The position numbers and the translations under genes were made by a program. A stretch of DNA of 64,000 nucleotides, from positions 248,001 through 312,000 of the forward strand of contig NZ_JAUOQR010000002.1 of the NCBI RefSeq assembly GCF_030547185.1, given 5' to 3'. This document shows positions 40,157 through 48,366 of this stretch, one piece after another. The DNA is from Neptuniibacter sp. 1_MG-2023 (GTDB taxonomy: Bacteria > Pseudomonadota > Gammaproteobacteria > Pseudomonadales > Balneatricaceae). Under the pieces are notes generated by a model. The model worked only from the letters and a program-made list of their open reading frames with translations. It was not told the origin of the DNA and did no database searches. Each line of letters begins with the position of its first letter. The stretch's first letter is position 1.

Positions 40157-41851
40157 ATGAATAATGTGATCTACCTTTTTTTGCGGCGCTTAAAAACGCC
40201 GCTGATTACGATGATCGTGGTGTACTCCATATCGATCTTAGGCTTTGTATTAGTTCCAGGCCAAGATGATCAAGGCAATGTTTACCATATGGATTTTTTC
40301 CATGCGGTGTATTTTGTCTCCTTTATGGGCTCCACGATTGGTTTTGGTGAGATCCCTTATGCGTTTACCGCTGCCCAGCGCATGTGGACGTTATTCTGTA
40401 TCTACGCAACGGTTATCTCTTGGTTATACGGCATAGGTACAGCACTAGCCCTGTTACAAGAACCTATATTTGGTCGTATGCTTCGCCGCCGCTCATTTAC
40501 CTCCACTGTAAAAAAGATGAATGAGCCTTTCTATTTGGTCTGTGGTTATGGTGTGACAGGGCGGGTTGTTGTTCGTCAATTGGTTAAGCGAGATGTTCGG
40601 GTTGTGGTATTGGATATTGAACCTGATCGGATTGATGAGTTAGAAATGGACGACCTTTCCATTTCAGTACCGGCTCTTTGTGCCGATGCTTCGTTGCCTG
40701 ACCTCTTAGATGCGGCAGGATTGCAGCATGAGAAATGTATAGGGGTGATGGCGCTGACGAATGATGATCACGTTAATCTATCTATAGCGATTGCCAGCAA
40801 GCTTTTGAGCCCTGATCGTATGGTTATTAGCCGCACCGAATCGGATATAACAACTTCTAATTTACACTCGTTTGGGACCGATTTAGTGGTCGATCCGTTC
40901 CGCACTTATGCGCAATATCTCTCTTTAGCCGCGCATGAACCGTATATGCATCTGGTGTATGACTGGATACATAACCCTTTCCATCGACCACTATCAAGTG
41001 TGTATCAACGTACGAAAGGGCGTTGGATTATCTGTGGCCATGGACGGTTTGGGCGCGCACTCTATCGAGCGTTTGATGAGGGAGAGGTCGATCTGACGGT
41101 AGTGGATGTAGATGCGGTGAGTATCGAGGATATTCCACATCAGGTAACCGGTGTTGGCACGGAAGCGAGTACTTTGCTGGAAGCGGGAGTCATGGATGCG
41201 GTTGGTATTGTGGCGGGTACCCCTAATGATGCAGATAACCTATCGATTATCATGACCGCACGAGAACTGAATCCAAAGATTTTGACGGTTGTTAGGCAGA
41301 ATATCCATGAAAATAGCTTAGTCTTTAAAAATAGCCGTGCTGATTTTGTGATGGAGCAGGGACGTATTATTGCTAACCGTGTTTTGGCTCATCTCAAATC
41401 GCCTTTAGTTCCTATATTTATTGAAGAGATGCAAAACCGTTACGATGATGTATGGGCGCATACATTAATCAACCGTATGAGTAGTGTTGTTGGCCAGAAT
41501 GAACTGGATTGCTGGGCTTTTGTTGTAGGCGAAGAGGAAACACCTGCTTTAATAGAGGCTTCACAGCAAGGGATTGAATTAAAGTTATCCCTGTTTTTTA
41601 AAGATCCTCACGATAGGAAACGGAACCTACACGCGTTTCCTTTAATGCTTCGTCGTGGCGAGTTGGTCGATATGTTACCAGGTGAATTGGATATTATTCA
41701 GCCGGGGGACGAAATCTTAGTCTGTGGGCTAAATAAGGCAAACAAGCGTATGCAATGGACGGTGAATAATTATAATGTATTGCACTACATTTTAACGGGG
41801 AACGATGCGAATAATAATTTGCTATCTCGGTTCCTACTAAAATATTTTTAA
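40157..41851 (+). CDS. Potassium channel with two RCK/TrkA-N domains
   Basis: This 564-residue ion channel has two N-terminal helices (about 16-34 and 75-98) flanking a pore loop with filter STIGFGE, a variant of TVGYGD. Two Rossmann RCK units follow: YLVCGYGVTGRVVVRQL with acidic VLDIEPDRI, and WIICGHGRFGRALYRAF with VVDVDAVSI. It probably gates K+ in response to nucleotide or ligand binding. The Phe for Tyr in the filter is tolerated in known channels. A C-terminal stretch (about 430-564) resembles a regulatory TrkA-C-like region. Confidence 0.88.
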   Translation: MNNVIYLFLRRLKTPLITMIVVYSISILGFVLVPGQDDQGNVYHMDFFHAVYFVSFMGSTIGFGEIPYAFTAAQRMWTLFCIYATVISWLYGIGTALALLQEPIFGRMLRRRSFTSTVKKMNEPFYLVCGYGVTGRVVVRQLVKRDVRVVVLDIEPDRIDELEMDDLSISVPALCADASLPDLLDAAGLQHEKCIGVMALTNDDHVNLSIAIASKLLSPDRMVISRTESDITTSNLHSFGTDLVVDPFRTYAQYLSLAAHEPYMHLVYDWIHNPFHRPLSSVYQRTKGRWIICGHGRFGRALYRAFDEGEVDLTVVDVDAVSIEDIPHQVTGVGTEASTLLEAGVMDAVGIVAGTPNDADNLSIIMTARELNPKILTVVRQNIHENSLVFKNSRADFVMEQGRIIANRVLAHLKSPLVPIFIEEMQNRYDDVWAHTLINRMSSVVGQNELDCWAFVVGEEETPALIEASQQGIELKLSLFFKDPHDRKRNLHAFPLMLRRGELVDMLPGELDIIQPGDEILVCGLNKANKRMQWTVNNYNVLHYILTGNDANNNLLSRFLLKYF

Positions 41852-41869
41852 TGGTGTGAGGCGTTTCTT

Positions 41870-42766
41870 CTGGCTTATTTTCTTCTTGTTTTAACCACGC
41901 TTTTTTGGGCGGGTAACTTCGTTTTGGCCCGTGCCTTTTCGGTTGATATTTCCCCTGTCACTTTAGCATTTATTAGGTGGTGCTGTGCGCTGCTGATTCT
42001 ATTGCCTTTTGCTGTGCCTGCAATCTATCGTCATCGCGGTATTATTCTTAAGCATTGGCCTATACTTGTGTTTCTAGGTGCTTTAAGTGTTGGTAGTTTC
42101 AATACCTTAGCTTATATAGGTCTGCAATCGACAACTGCCTTAAATGGCACTTTAATGCAATCAACTATGCCGATTATGATTCTATTATTAAGTACTATAT
42201 TTCTACGTGAAGCGGCATCAATGAAGCAGTGGTTAGGGGTTTGTCTCTCATTGATGGGGGTCTTGCTACTTGTCTGTCAGGGGCAGTTATCGATTTTAAA
42301 AACCTTAAACTTCAATGTAGGTGATCTTTGGATCATAACCGCGATGTTCATTTGGGGGGGGTATAGTGTCGCCCTGCGCTGGAAGCCAAAAGAGATGAGT
42401 GGCTTTGCCTTTTTCTCCGTGACTCTGGTTGTTGGGATCATCTGTTTAGCACCTTTTTCGTGGTTGGAAACACAAAATCAGCCACCGATCGAATGGAATC
42501 AAGATCTCTATTTATTAATAGCGTATTTGGCGGTGTTTCCCTCTATACTGTCCTATCTTTTTTGGAACTATGGGGTAGAAAAACTCAGCGCGCAACGGGC
42601 GGGTTTATTTATTCATTTGGTCCCATTATGGGGAATGTTGCTTTCTGTTATGTTTTTAGGCGAGCAGGTTCAAGCTTTTCATTTATGGGGTATGACATTA
42701 ATATTTAGCGGGATCTATTTCGCTGTAATTTCCAGTAATTCATCATCAAAAAAACAACAAGCTTAG
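41870..42766 (+). CDS. EamA/DMT-family transporter, apparently initiating at CTG
   Basis: This protein has 298 residues if initiated at the CTG at 41870. The frame from there reads (L)AYFLLVLTTLFWAGNFVLAR, the standard first helix of EamA transporters, and GAGG lies 8 nt upstream (41858-41861). There is no ATG, GTG or TTG in this frame between the preceding stop at 41849 and a TTG at 41924, which would cut into helix one. Ten hydrophobic segments in two EamA halves follow. The substrate (amino acids or metabolites) is unknown. The gene lies 18 nt after the channel gene. Confidence 0.85.
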   Translation: MAYFLLVLTTLFWAGNFVLARAFSVDISPVTLAFIRWCCALLILLPFAVPAIYRHRGIILKHWPILVFLGALSVGSFNTLAYIGLQSTTALNGTLMQSTMPIMILLLSTIFLREAASMKQWLGVCLSLMGVLLLVCQGQLSILKTLNFNVGDLWIITAMFIWGGYSVALRWKPKEMSGFAFFSVTLVVGIICLAPFSWLETQNQPPIEWNQDLYLLIAYLAVFPSILSYLFWNYGVEKLSAQRAGLFIHLVPLWGMLLSVMFLGEQVQAFHLWGMTLIFSGIYFAVISSNSSSKKQQA

Positions 42767-42774
42767 GAGTAACG

Positions 42775-43662
42775 ATGCGGACATTTTTTATCACACTGAT
42801 GGCGGTATTTTTTATTACACTTCCACTCGCAGAAACGGCAGATGCAAAACGTTTAGGTGGAGGCTCATCTTTTGGTAAAAGCTTTTTTTCATCCAAAAAA
42901 ACACAGCCAGCACCTACTCAAAAACAACCTTCTGCAACCAATACACAAAATAAAGCAGCAGGAACAGCGCCTAAACGTAGTGGTTTTGGTGGCATGATGG
43001 CCGGTCTGTTAGCGGGTGGAATTTTTGGGGCTTTATTGTTTGGTGGTGCTTTTGATGGCATTCAATTTATGGATCTGTTGTTGATCGCGGGTGTGATTTT
43101 TATTATTTATAAGATTATGTCTATGCGGAAACAATCGAGACCGCAGCAGTCAGCGTATACAAACGGTGCTCAACAATATGAGATAAACCCTCATACACAG
43201 CCTATGGAGCGAGAAGCTCGAGCTGATCCTGAAGCTGAGTTCAAACCTATGCCTTCTTTTAGCTCCGGTTGGGGTGAATCAAACGAGATAAAAGTACCAA
43301 GTTGGTTTAATCAAACTGCTTTTCTGGCCGGTGCTCAAGAGCATTTTGTGAATCTACAAAAAGCATGGGATGCGAATAATTGGGATGAGATTGAAACGTA
43401 TACCTCGCCTGAAATGTTTGCATTATTAAAGGCTGAGCGCGCTAAATCTCCAGAGCAACAAACAACGGAAGTTGTTTCAGTAATGGCTGAAGTGGCGAAC
43501 TTTATTGAAGAAAAAGATGAAGCTATTGTGAGCATCAATTTTTATGGTTGGTTGAAAGAAAACACAGACGAGGCGACTGAGTTCAATGAAACTTGGCATC
43601 TATCTCGTGATATGCGCCAACCGGATGCGGATTGGTTTATCGTAGGTATCCAGCAGAACTAA
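42775..43662 (+). CDS. Tim44-like domain membrane protein
   Basis: This 295-residue protein has a signal peptide or anchor (1-22, ending TADAKR) and a glycine/serine- and Gln-rich linker with GGGSSFGKSFF. A pair of hydrophobic segments (about 75-115, GGMMAGLLAGGIFGALLFGG) follows, and a C-terminal Tim44/MBA1-like domain runs from about 175 (PSWFNQTAFLAGAQEHF to WFIVGIQQ). Bacterial members are lipid- or membrane-associated and uncharacterised. AGGAG precedes the ATG and the gap to the EamA gene is 8 nt. A strong terminator follows. Confidence 0.88.
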   Translation: MRTFFITLMAVFFITLPLAETADAKRLGGGSSFGKSFFSSKKTQPAPTQKQPSATNTQNKAAGTAPKRSGFGGMMAGLLAGGIFGALLFGGAFDGIQFMDLLLIAGVIFIIYKIMSMRKQSRPQQSAYTNGAQQYEINPHTQPMEREARADPEAEFKPMPSFSSGWGESNEIKVPSWFNQTAFLAGAQEHFVNLQKAWDANNWDEIETYTSPEMFALLKAERAKSPEQQTTEVVSVMAEVANFIEEKDEAIVSINFYGWLKENTDEATEFNETWHLSRDMRQPDADWFIVGIQQN

Positions 43663-43683
43663 TCAATAGATATTTTTAATATG

Positions 43684-43715
43684 AAAAAGCCAAAGCATAT
43701 GCTTTGGCTTTTTTG
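43684..43715. terminator. Strong bidirectional terminator
   Basis: AAAAAGCCAAAGC (43684-43696) and GCTTTGGCTTTTT (43701-43713) form a 13-bp stem with an ATAT loop, flanked by A and T runs. It ends both the Tim44-like gene and the convergent yaaA. Confidence 0.93.
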
Positions 43716-43730
43716 TATATAGTTTGCACT

Positions 43731-44507
43731 TTATTCTTCGTGATCTCGAATAAAGGTCCAGTTATCTCCCTCTGACATGCTTTCTGCAAAGCGATAACCT
43801 TCTATATCAAAGTTTTTAAGCAACTCAGGATCTTCGATCTGGTTTTGGATGATATAGCGGGTCATTAAGCCGCGTGCTTTTTTTGCATAAAAGCTAATCA
43901 TCTTATATTGACCATTCTTCCAATCTTTAAAGGCTGGTGTAATGATTCGGCCTTCAATGCTTTTCTCTTTAGCAGCTTTGTAATACTCGTTGGAGGCTAA
44001 ATTTACTAGTACAGGGGTGTCGCTGCTGGCTAAAGCTTGGTTTAAATCATCGCAGATGGTTGTGCCCCAAAACTCATAGAGATTTTTCCCGCGGCTATTG
44101 GCCAGTTTTGTACCCATTTCAAGCCGATAGGGTTGCATAAGATCTAAGGGTTTTAAAACACCGTAGAGGCCGGACAAGATGCGGAGGTGATCTTGGGCAA
44201 ACTGCAGATCTTTTTCGCTAAGGGATTCGGCATCGAGTCCAGTATACACATCGCCTTTAAAAGCTAAGATAGCTTGTTTGGCGTTGTCAAAAGTAAACTC
44301 GGGTTGCCATGATTCATAACGAGCTACGTTTAAGCTAGCCAGCTTGTCACTCAGTTTCATTAACTCAGCAATATCTTGGACAGAAAGTTTCTTTAAGTCG
44401 TCGATCAGCTCCTGTGAGTGCTCAACAAAACGGGGCAGTGTATGACTACGGGTGATAGGTGCAGTTTCGTAATCAAGAGTTTTTGCGGGGGATACGACAA
44501 TCAGCAT
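43731..44507 (-). CDS. yaaA: YaaA, peroxide stress protein
   Basis: YaaA (DUF328/UPF0246) has 258 residues. E. coli YaaA is OxyR-regulated and limits free intracellular iron during H2O2 stress, and the family has a DNA-binding fold. Conserved segments are [11 protein letters not shown] at the N-terminus, [38 protein letters not shown] (core [10 protein letters not shown]), and [17 protein letters not shown]. It fits the iron-rich setting, but no OxyR site was identified. The 148 nt upstream contain only a doubtful 31-codon frame. Confidence 0.95.
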   Translation of the reverse strand: MLIVVSPAKTLDYETAPITRSHTLPRFVEHSQELIDDLKKLSVQDIAELMKLSDKLASLNVARYESWQPEFTFDNAKQAILAFKGDVYTGLDAESLSEKDLQFAQDHLRILSGLYGVLKPLDLMQPYRLEMGTKLANSRGKNLYEFWGTTICDDLNQALASSDTPVLVNLASNEYYKAAKEKSIEGRIITPAFKDWKNGQYKMISFYAKKARGLMTRYIIQNQIEDPELLKNFDIEGYRFAESMSEGDNWTFIRDHEE

Positions 44508-44655
44508 AGGAATCAGTCTGTATTAAATAAAAATATTATTGAGATCATAACCTTCTACGCGAGTACAAAAAAGGCCATTTTTTACAAGGTCTTTTACAAC
44601 GCTGCCAATTAGGTTCATTGCTTAACGCAACACTGCATCCAACTCATCGATTAGC

Positions 44656-44958
44656 TTAGAGAGGTTCTGCTGTATCGCGATTGGAAGCAGATTTTTTATT
44701 TTGATAAATAGTATGGGCTAATACGCATAATGCCGTACCGATACAGACCAACAGAGCAGGTATGAGTGCATTATCAAATTTGCCAACTACCTTCATTATA
44801 GCTCCAGAGAAGAGTAGCCCACCAAATAGACATAAAATGCCTGACATTACTGAGGTAACTATATTGTTTATATTGTACTCAGTTTGACGGTATATATACC
44901 ATCCAATGCTGGAAAGTACTGCGGCAAGGGTGATCCAAGAAGCGATTGATTCGGTCAT
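44656..44958 (-). CDS. Small hypothetical membrane protein
   Basis: This 100-residue protein has three hydrophobic segments (about 4-22, 33-55 and 65-85) and a polar C-terminal tail KKSASNRDTAEPL. GAGA lies just before the ATG. I recognise no family. It stands alone, divergent from trpS, with 148 nt separating it from yaaA. Hydrophobicity pattern and codon use look genuine, but function is unknown. Confidence 0.6.
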   Translation of the reverse strand: MTESIASWITLAAVLSSIGWYIYRQTEYNINNIVTSVMSGILCLFGGLLFSGAIMKVVGKFDNALIPALLVCIGTALCVLAHTIYQNKKSASNRDTAEPL

Positions 44959-45172
44959 AATTATCTCGAAAATATTATTATTGTCTGATGCTTTTTAGCA
45001 CTTTACCTCAAGTGAGGTCATCACGACATTATATTGATAGTCCAATGGCTAGGGATTGGGCGAAATCAATAAAAATTTTCGGTATTATACTCAGCATTCA
45101 AATGGTTTAACGGCCATGCTGCCAAAAATAAGCCTATTTCAGGCAGATTCAGGTGTAAGAGACGATAATTAA

Positions 45173-46450
45173 ATGGAAAAGAAAACGGTTCTAACGGGTA
45201 TCACTACAACAGGCACACCGCATATTGGTAATTATTTAGGTGCAATAAAACCAGCTATTGATTTGAGCCGTGGTGACACCTACAACAATTTTTATTTTCT
45301 TGCGGATTACCATGCGTTAATTAAGTGTCATGATCCTGAGCGTGTTGCTCAATCTACACGTGAAATTGCCGCCACCTGGTTGGCTTTAGGTTTAGATACA
45401 GATAAGGCAACGTTTTATCGTCAAACAGATGTGCCTGAAATTACAGAGTTAACATGGATCTTAACCTGCATGTGTTCAAAAGGGCTGATGAACCGTGCTC
45501 ATGCTTACAAAGCGTCTGTCGATGCGAATCGTGATGCCGGTAATCCGGACCTTGATGACGGCGTGACTATGGGGTTATTTAGCTATCCAATATTGATGGC
45601 AGCGGATATCTTGATGTTCAATGCTGACCTTATTCCTGTAGGTAAAGATCAGATCCAGCATATAGAGATGGCACGTGATGTAGCGGGCCGCTTTAACCAT
45701 ACTTATAAAAAGTTATTTACTCAGCCAGAAGCTGTTGTGGATGAGCAAACTCAGCTTATTCCGGGCCTAGATGGCCGCAAAATGTCAAAAAGTTATAATA
45801 ATACGATCCCTCTCTTTGGCACAGCGGATGAGTTATACAAGTTGATCAAGCAGATCAAAACAGATACCCGTGAGCCTGGTGAACCTAAGGACGCAGATAG
45901 CAGCACCCTCTTCCAACTTTATAATTGTTTTGCTAATGAGCAAGAGAGCTTGGCGTTGCGTCAGCAGTTTGAGAACGGTATTGGGTGGGGTGATGCGAAG
46001 AAAGAGTTATTTGAATTTTTAGACAGTAAGTTGTCCGCGCCACGTATTCTATATAACGAATTAATGAATGATCTTGGCAGTGTCGAAGAGGTTCTGCTTA
46101 AAGGCGCTGATAAAGCTCGTGCTGTTGCTGCACCAATGCTTGAACAGGTTCGCATTGCTGCGGGTATTCGCCCATTAACTTATGTGGCAGAAGAGCAGTC
46201 CGAAGAGAAGCAGAAAAAAGAGAAATCAGCTGAAGCGATTGCTCGTGCAGAAGAGGGGCGTCGTCGTGGCATTTTGATGCAATTAAAGCCGCTATTGGCG
46301 CGTGTTGAGTCTGCGGATGATAAAGCATCAGTTGCACAAGAGATTGTCACTGACAAAATGGCTGAAGTAGAGAGCTTAAAGAAAAAAGCAAAACAGAAGG
46401 CACAGAATGAGCTGGACGTTTTACAGGAAGAGCTTGCAGCGTATCTTTAA
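45173..46450 (+). CDS. trpS: Tryptophanyl-tRNA synthetase
   Basis: This is a class I aminoacyl-tRNA synthetase. The HIGH-type motif is TPHIGNYLGAIKP (17-29) and the KMSKS motif is GRKMSKSYNN. GKDQIQHIEMARDVA binds tryptophan and adenylate. At 425 residues it is about 90 longer than the E. coli enzyme: from about 340 there is a Lys/Glu-rich helical extension (EEQSEEKQKKEKSAEAIA and EGRRRGILMQLKPLLARVE), a longer form seen in pseudomonads. The 214-nt leader shows no trp attenuator or T-box. Confidence 0.95.
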   Translation: MEKKTVLTGITTTGTPHIGNYLGAIKPAIDLSRGDTYNNFYFLADYHALIKCHDPERVAQSTREIAATWLALGLDTDKATFYRQTDVPEITELTWILTCMCSKGLMNRAHAYKASVDANRDAGNPDLDDGVTMGLFSYPILMAADILMFNADLIPVGKDQIQHIEMARDVAGRFNHTYKKLFTQPEAVVDEQTQLIPGLDGRKMSKSYNNTIPLFGTADELYKLIKQIKTDTREPGEPKDADSSTLFQLYNCFANEQESLALRQQFENGIGWGDAKKELFEFLDSKLSAPRILYNELMNDLGSVEEVLLKGADKARAVAAPMLEQVRIAAGIRPLTYVAEEQSEEKQKKEKSAEAIARAEEGRRRGILMQLKPLLARVESADDKASVAQEIVTDKMAEVESLKKKAKQKAQNELDVLQEELAAYL

Positions 46451-46473
46451 CTGCAGAAACAAAGAGAGGGAAT

Positions 46474-47310
46474 ATGTACACCACTATTATTAGCGGGCCC
46501 GATTTAAAAGAGCACCTGTCTAAGGACTGGGTTGTTTTTGATTGCCGGTTTAATTTAGCGGACACTAGTGCAGGCGAAGCGGCCTACATAGCTGGACATA
46601 TTCCTGGTGCTACTTATCTTCATTTGGATAACGACCTTTCATCTAAAGTTACCCCAGAAAGTGGCCGACACCCGCTTCCGGATATGGAGCAGTTAGTTTC
46701 GCGGCTAGCCAAAGCAGGAGTATCTAATAACTCTCAAGTTATTGTTTATGACGATTGTGGCGGTGCTATGGCTGCCCGTGCTTGGTGGTTGCTCGGTTGT
46801 TTAGGCCATAAAAAAGTCGCTGTTTTAGATGGTGGCTATGCTGCATGGTTAAATGCGGGTGGCGAAGAAAGTCAATTTAGGGAGCCGGGTACAGAAGGCG
46901 ACCTTTCTGGACAGTTTCAACCTGAATACAGTTTAACGGTTGATCAGTTGCAAACCGAGCTGTCTCAAAACTCGATCAGTTTAGTGGATGCGCGGGGGGA
47001 AGAGCGCTTCCGTGGTGAGGTTGAACCTATTGACCCCGTTGCTGGCCATATTCCAGGTGCTGTTAATCGTCCTCTTACAGATAACCTTGACCAAGGTGTG
47101 TTCAAATCTCCAGATCGTTTGCGGGCTGAATGGCAATCGATAATAGGAGATCTGGCACCTTCGCATGTTGTTCATATGTGTGGTTCTGGTATTACTGCAT
47201 GCCATAATCAACTAGCGATGACGATTGCTGGCTTAAAAGGTAGCCGTATTTATGCTGGGTCATGGAGTGAGTGGATTCGTAACCCTGAACGGCCTGTGGC
47301 AACAGATTAG
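46474..47310 (+). CDS. sseA: 3-mercaptopyruvate sulfurtransferase (SseA, rhodanese family)
   Basis: This 278-residue protein has two rhodanese domains. The inactive N-terminal one includes DCRFNLAD and AGHIPGATYLHLD; the catalytic C-terminal one includes LVDARGEERFRGE and the active-site loop HMCGSGITACHN with the nucleophilic Cys. CGSGI-type loops mark 3-mercaptopyruvate specificity rather than thiosulfate. It starts 23 nt after trpS behind GAGAGGG and converges on a LysR gene 13 nt away. Confidence 0.93.
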   Translation: MYTTIISGPDLKEHLSKDWVVFDCRFNLADTSAGEAAYIAGHIPGATYLHLDNDLSSKVTPESGRHPLPDMEQLVSRLAKAGVSNNSQVIVYDDCGGAMAARAWWLLGCLGHKKVAVLDGGYAAWLNAGGEESQFREPGTEGDLSGQFQPEYSLTVDQLQTELSQNSISLVDARGEERFRGEVEPIDPVAGHIPGAVNRPLTDNLDQGVFKSPDRLRAEWQSIIGDLAPSHVVHMCGSGITACHNQLAMTIAGLKGSRIYAGSWSEWIRNPERPVATD

Positions 47311-47323
47311 CTGTTCAAGTTGA

Positions 47324-48238
47324 TTATTCGGCTTGTTCGACTAGCCCTCTTAACCAGCTGCAAGCTGGATCATGATGGCAATGGGCATGCCAATAGAGGC
47401 GGTGTTCTATCTCCGGTAACTGAATCTCTTTAGGTAGATTTTGATAGGTTAAGGTTCTCCCTTTAATGAGTTGCTGTGCGATCACTTCAGGCATAGTGAC
47501 AATAAGGTCACTTTGTTCGCAGAAGTTAGCAGCTACTTCAAAACTCGGCAAAACGGCGGCCACATTGCGTGACTTATCTAAGCGTTGCAGGCTCTGATCA
47601 ATAAAAGTGGTTCCTCTTCCTGTTAAAGCTGTGTAACCGTGATTAGAGGCTAGATAACGATCTAATGTTAGCGTTTCCCTTGCGAGAGGGTTTGAACATC
47701 TCATCAAGCACACCATCTGCGAACTTTTTGATAAAAACTTCATATAAAACTGATCTAACCCTTTATCTGGAGTTAAGCCACTCATTACGAAGTGAATCTG
47801 TCCTGATGCTAACAAGTCAAAAGGGTTTTCCGATTCTCCTAGTACCTCTAAGCGTAGATTCGGTGCTTGCTGATGTAGCTTTTTAAATAATGCAGGCATA
47901 AAGAGCTGAACCTCTAAAGGGCCAGCGTATATGCGGATTGTCTGTTGACATGAAGCGGGTTCAAACTGCTTATCCGTCAGCATTGATTCGATGTTATCAA
48001 TAACACAGTTAAGATTGCTTGTAATTCTTTCAGCGCCCGCTGTCAGAATGTAACCCGACTGGGTGCGTGCCAGCAAGGGATCATTAAATATTTCCCGTAG
48101 CTTCTTTAAATCCCTGCTAACTTTCGATTGGCTTAAATTCAGCCTTTGCGCAGCCCGCGTGACGTGCCTTTCTTCCAGTAGGGCTTGTAGTACACGTAAC
48201 AGGCTCACATTCAATGCAGTAACATTCACATTTTGCAT
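47324..48238 (-). CDS. LysR-family transcriptional regulator
   Basis: This 304-residue regulator has an N-terminal winged helix (8-65) with HVTRAAQRLNLSQSKVSRDLKKLREIFNDPLLAR (core LNLSQSKVSRDL) and a periplasmic-binding-like effector domain. Its target is not known. It is divergent from exbB with a 128-nt shared intergenic region, so regulation of the exbBD-tonB operon in addition to Fur is possible. It resembles regulators of the NodD/LeuO branch, which carry SQSKVSRDL-type helices, more than the CysB type. Confidence 0.9.
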   Translation of the reverse strand: MQNVNVTALNVSLLRVLQALLEERHVTRAAQRLNLSQSKVSRDLKKLREIFNDPLLARTQSGYILTAGAERITSNLNCVIDNIESMLTDKQFEPASCQQTIRIYAGPLEVQLFMPALFKKLHQQAPNLRLEVLGESENPFDLLASGQIHFVMSGLTPDKGLDQFYMKFLSKSSQMVCLMRCSNPLARETLTLDRYLASNHGYTALTGRGTTFIDQSLQRLDKSRNVAAVLPSFEVAANFCEQSDLIVTMPEVIAQQLIKGRTLTYQNLPKEIQLPEIEHRLYWHAHCHHDPACSWLRGLVEQAE

Positions 48239-48306
48239 AACTATTATTCCAATATCGCCTTTTATAAAGCTAACAAGTTCACGTACTATCCCGCCGAAAC
48301 AAAGCG

Positions 48307-48335
48307 TTAATCTTAATGCGATTGTAAATGATAAT
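48307..48335 (+). promoter_or_regulatory. Probable exbB promoter
   Basis: TTAATC (48307-48312) and GATAAT (48330-48335) are separated by 17 nt, matching a sigma70 promoter with a good -10. The -10 lies inside the Fur-box-like sequence, which is how iron-repressed promoters are usually arranged. Confidence 0.5.
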
Positions 48336-48342
48336 TGTTAAT
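48324..48342 (+). promoter_or_regulatory. Candidate Fur box upstream of exbB
   Basis: GTAAATGATAATTGTTAAT matches 13 of 19 positions of GATAATGATAATCATTATC by hand count. It overlaps the proposed -10 and precedes a complete TonB/receptor operon, making iron repression likely. Confidence 0.6.
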
Positions 48343-48366
48343 GTTTGTACTGAAAATGGTATTTGA

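Noticed and set aside
44523-44618. A 31-codon minus-strand frame (MNLIGSVVKDLVKNGLF...) between the small membrane protein gene and yaaA, with a protein-like frame just upstream.
   Set aside because: It is short, lacks a good ribosome-binding site, and the upstream frame has no start codon. It could be a gene relic but I cannot support it.
44959-45172. trp attenuator or T-box in the trpS leader.
   Set aside because: No Trp-rich leader peptide, no terminator/antiterminator pair and no T-box sequence was seen; T-boxes are not expected in this group.
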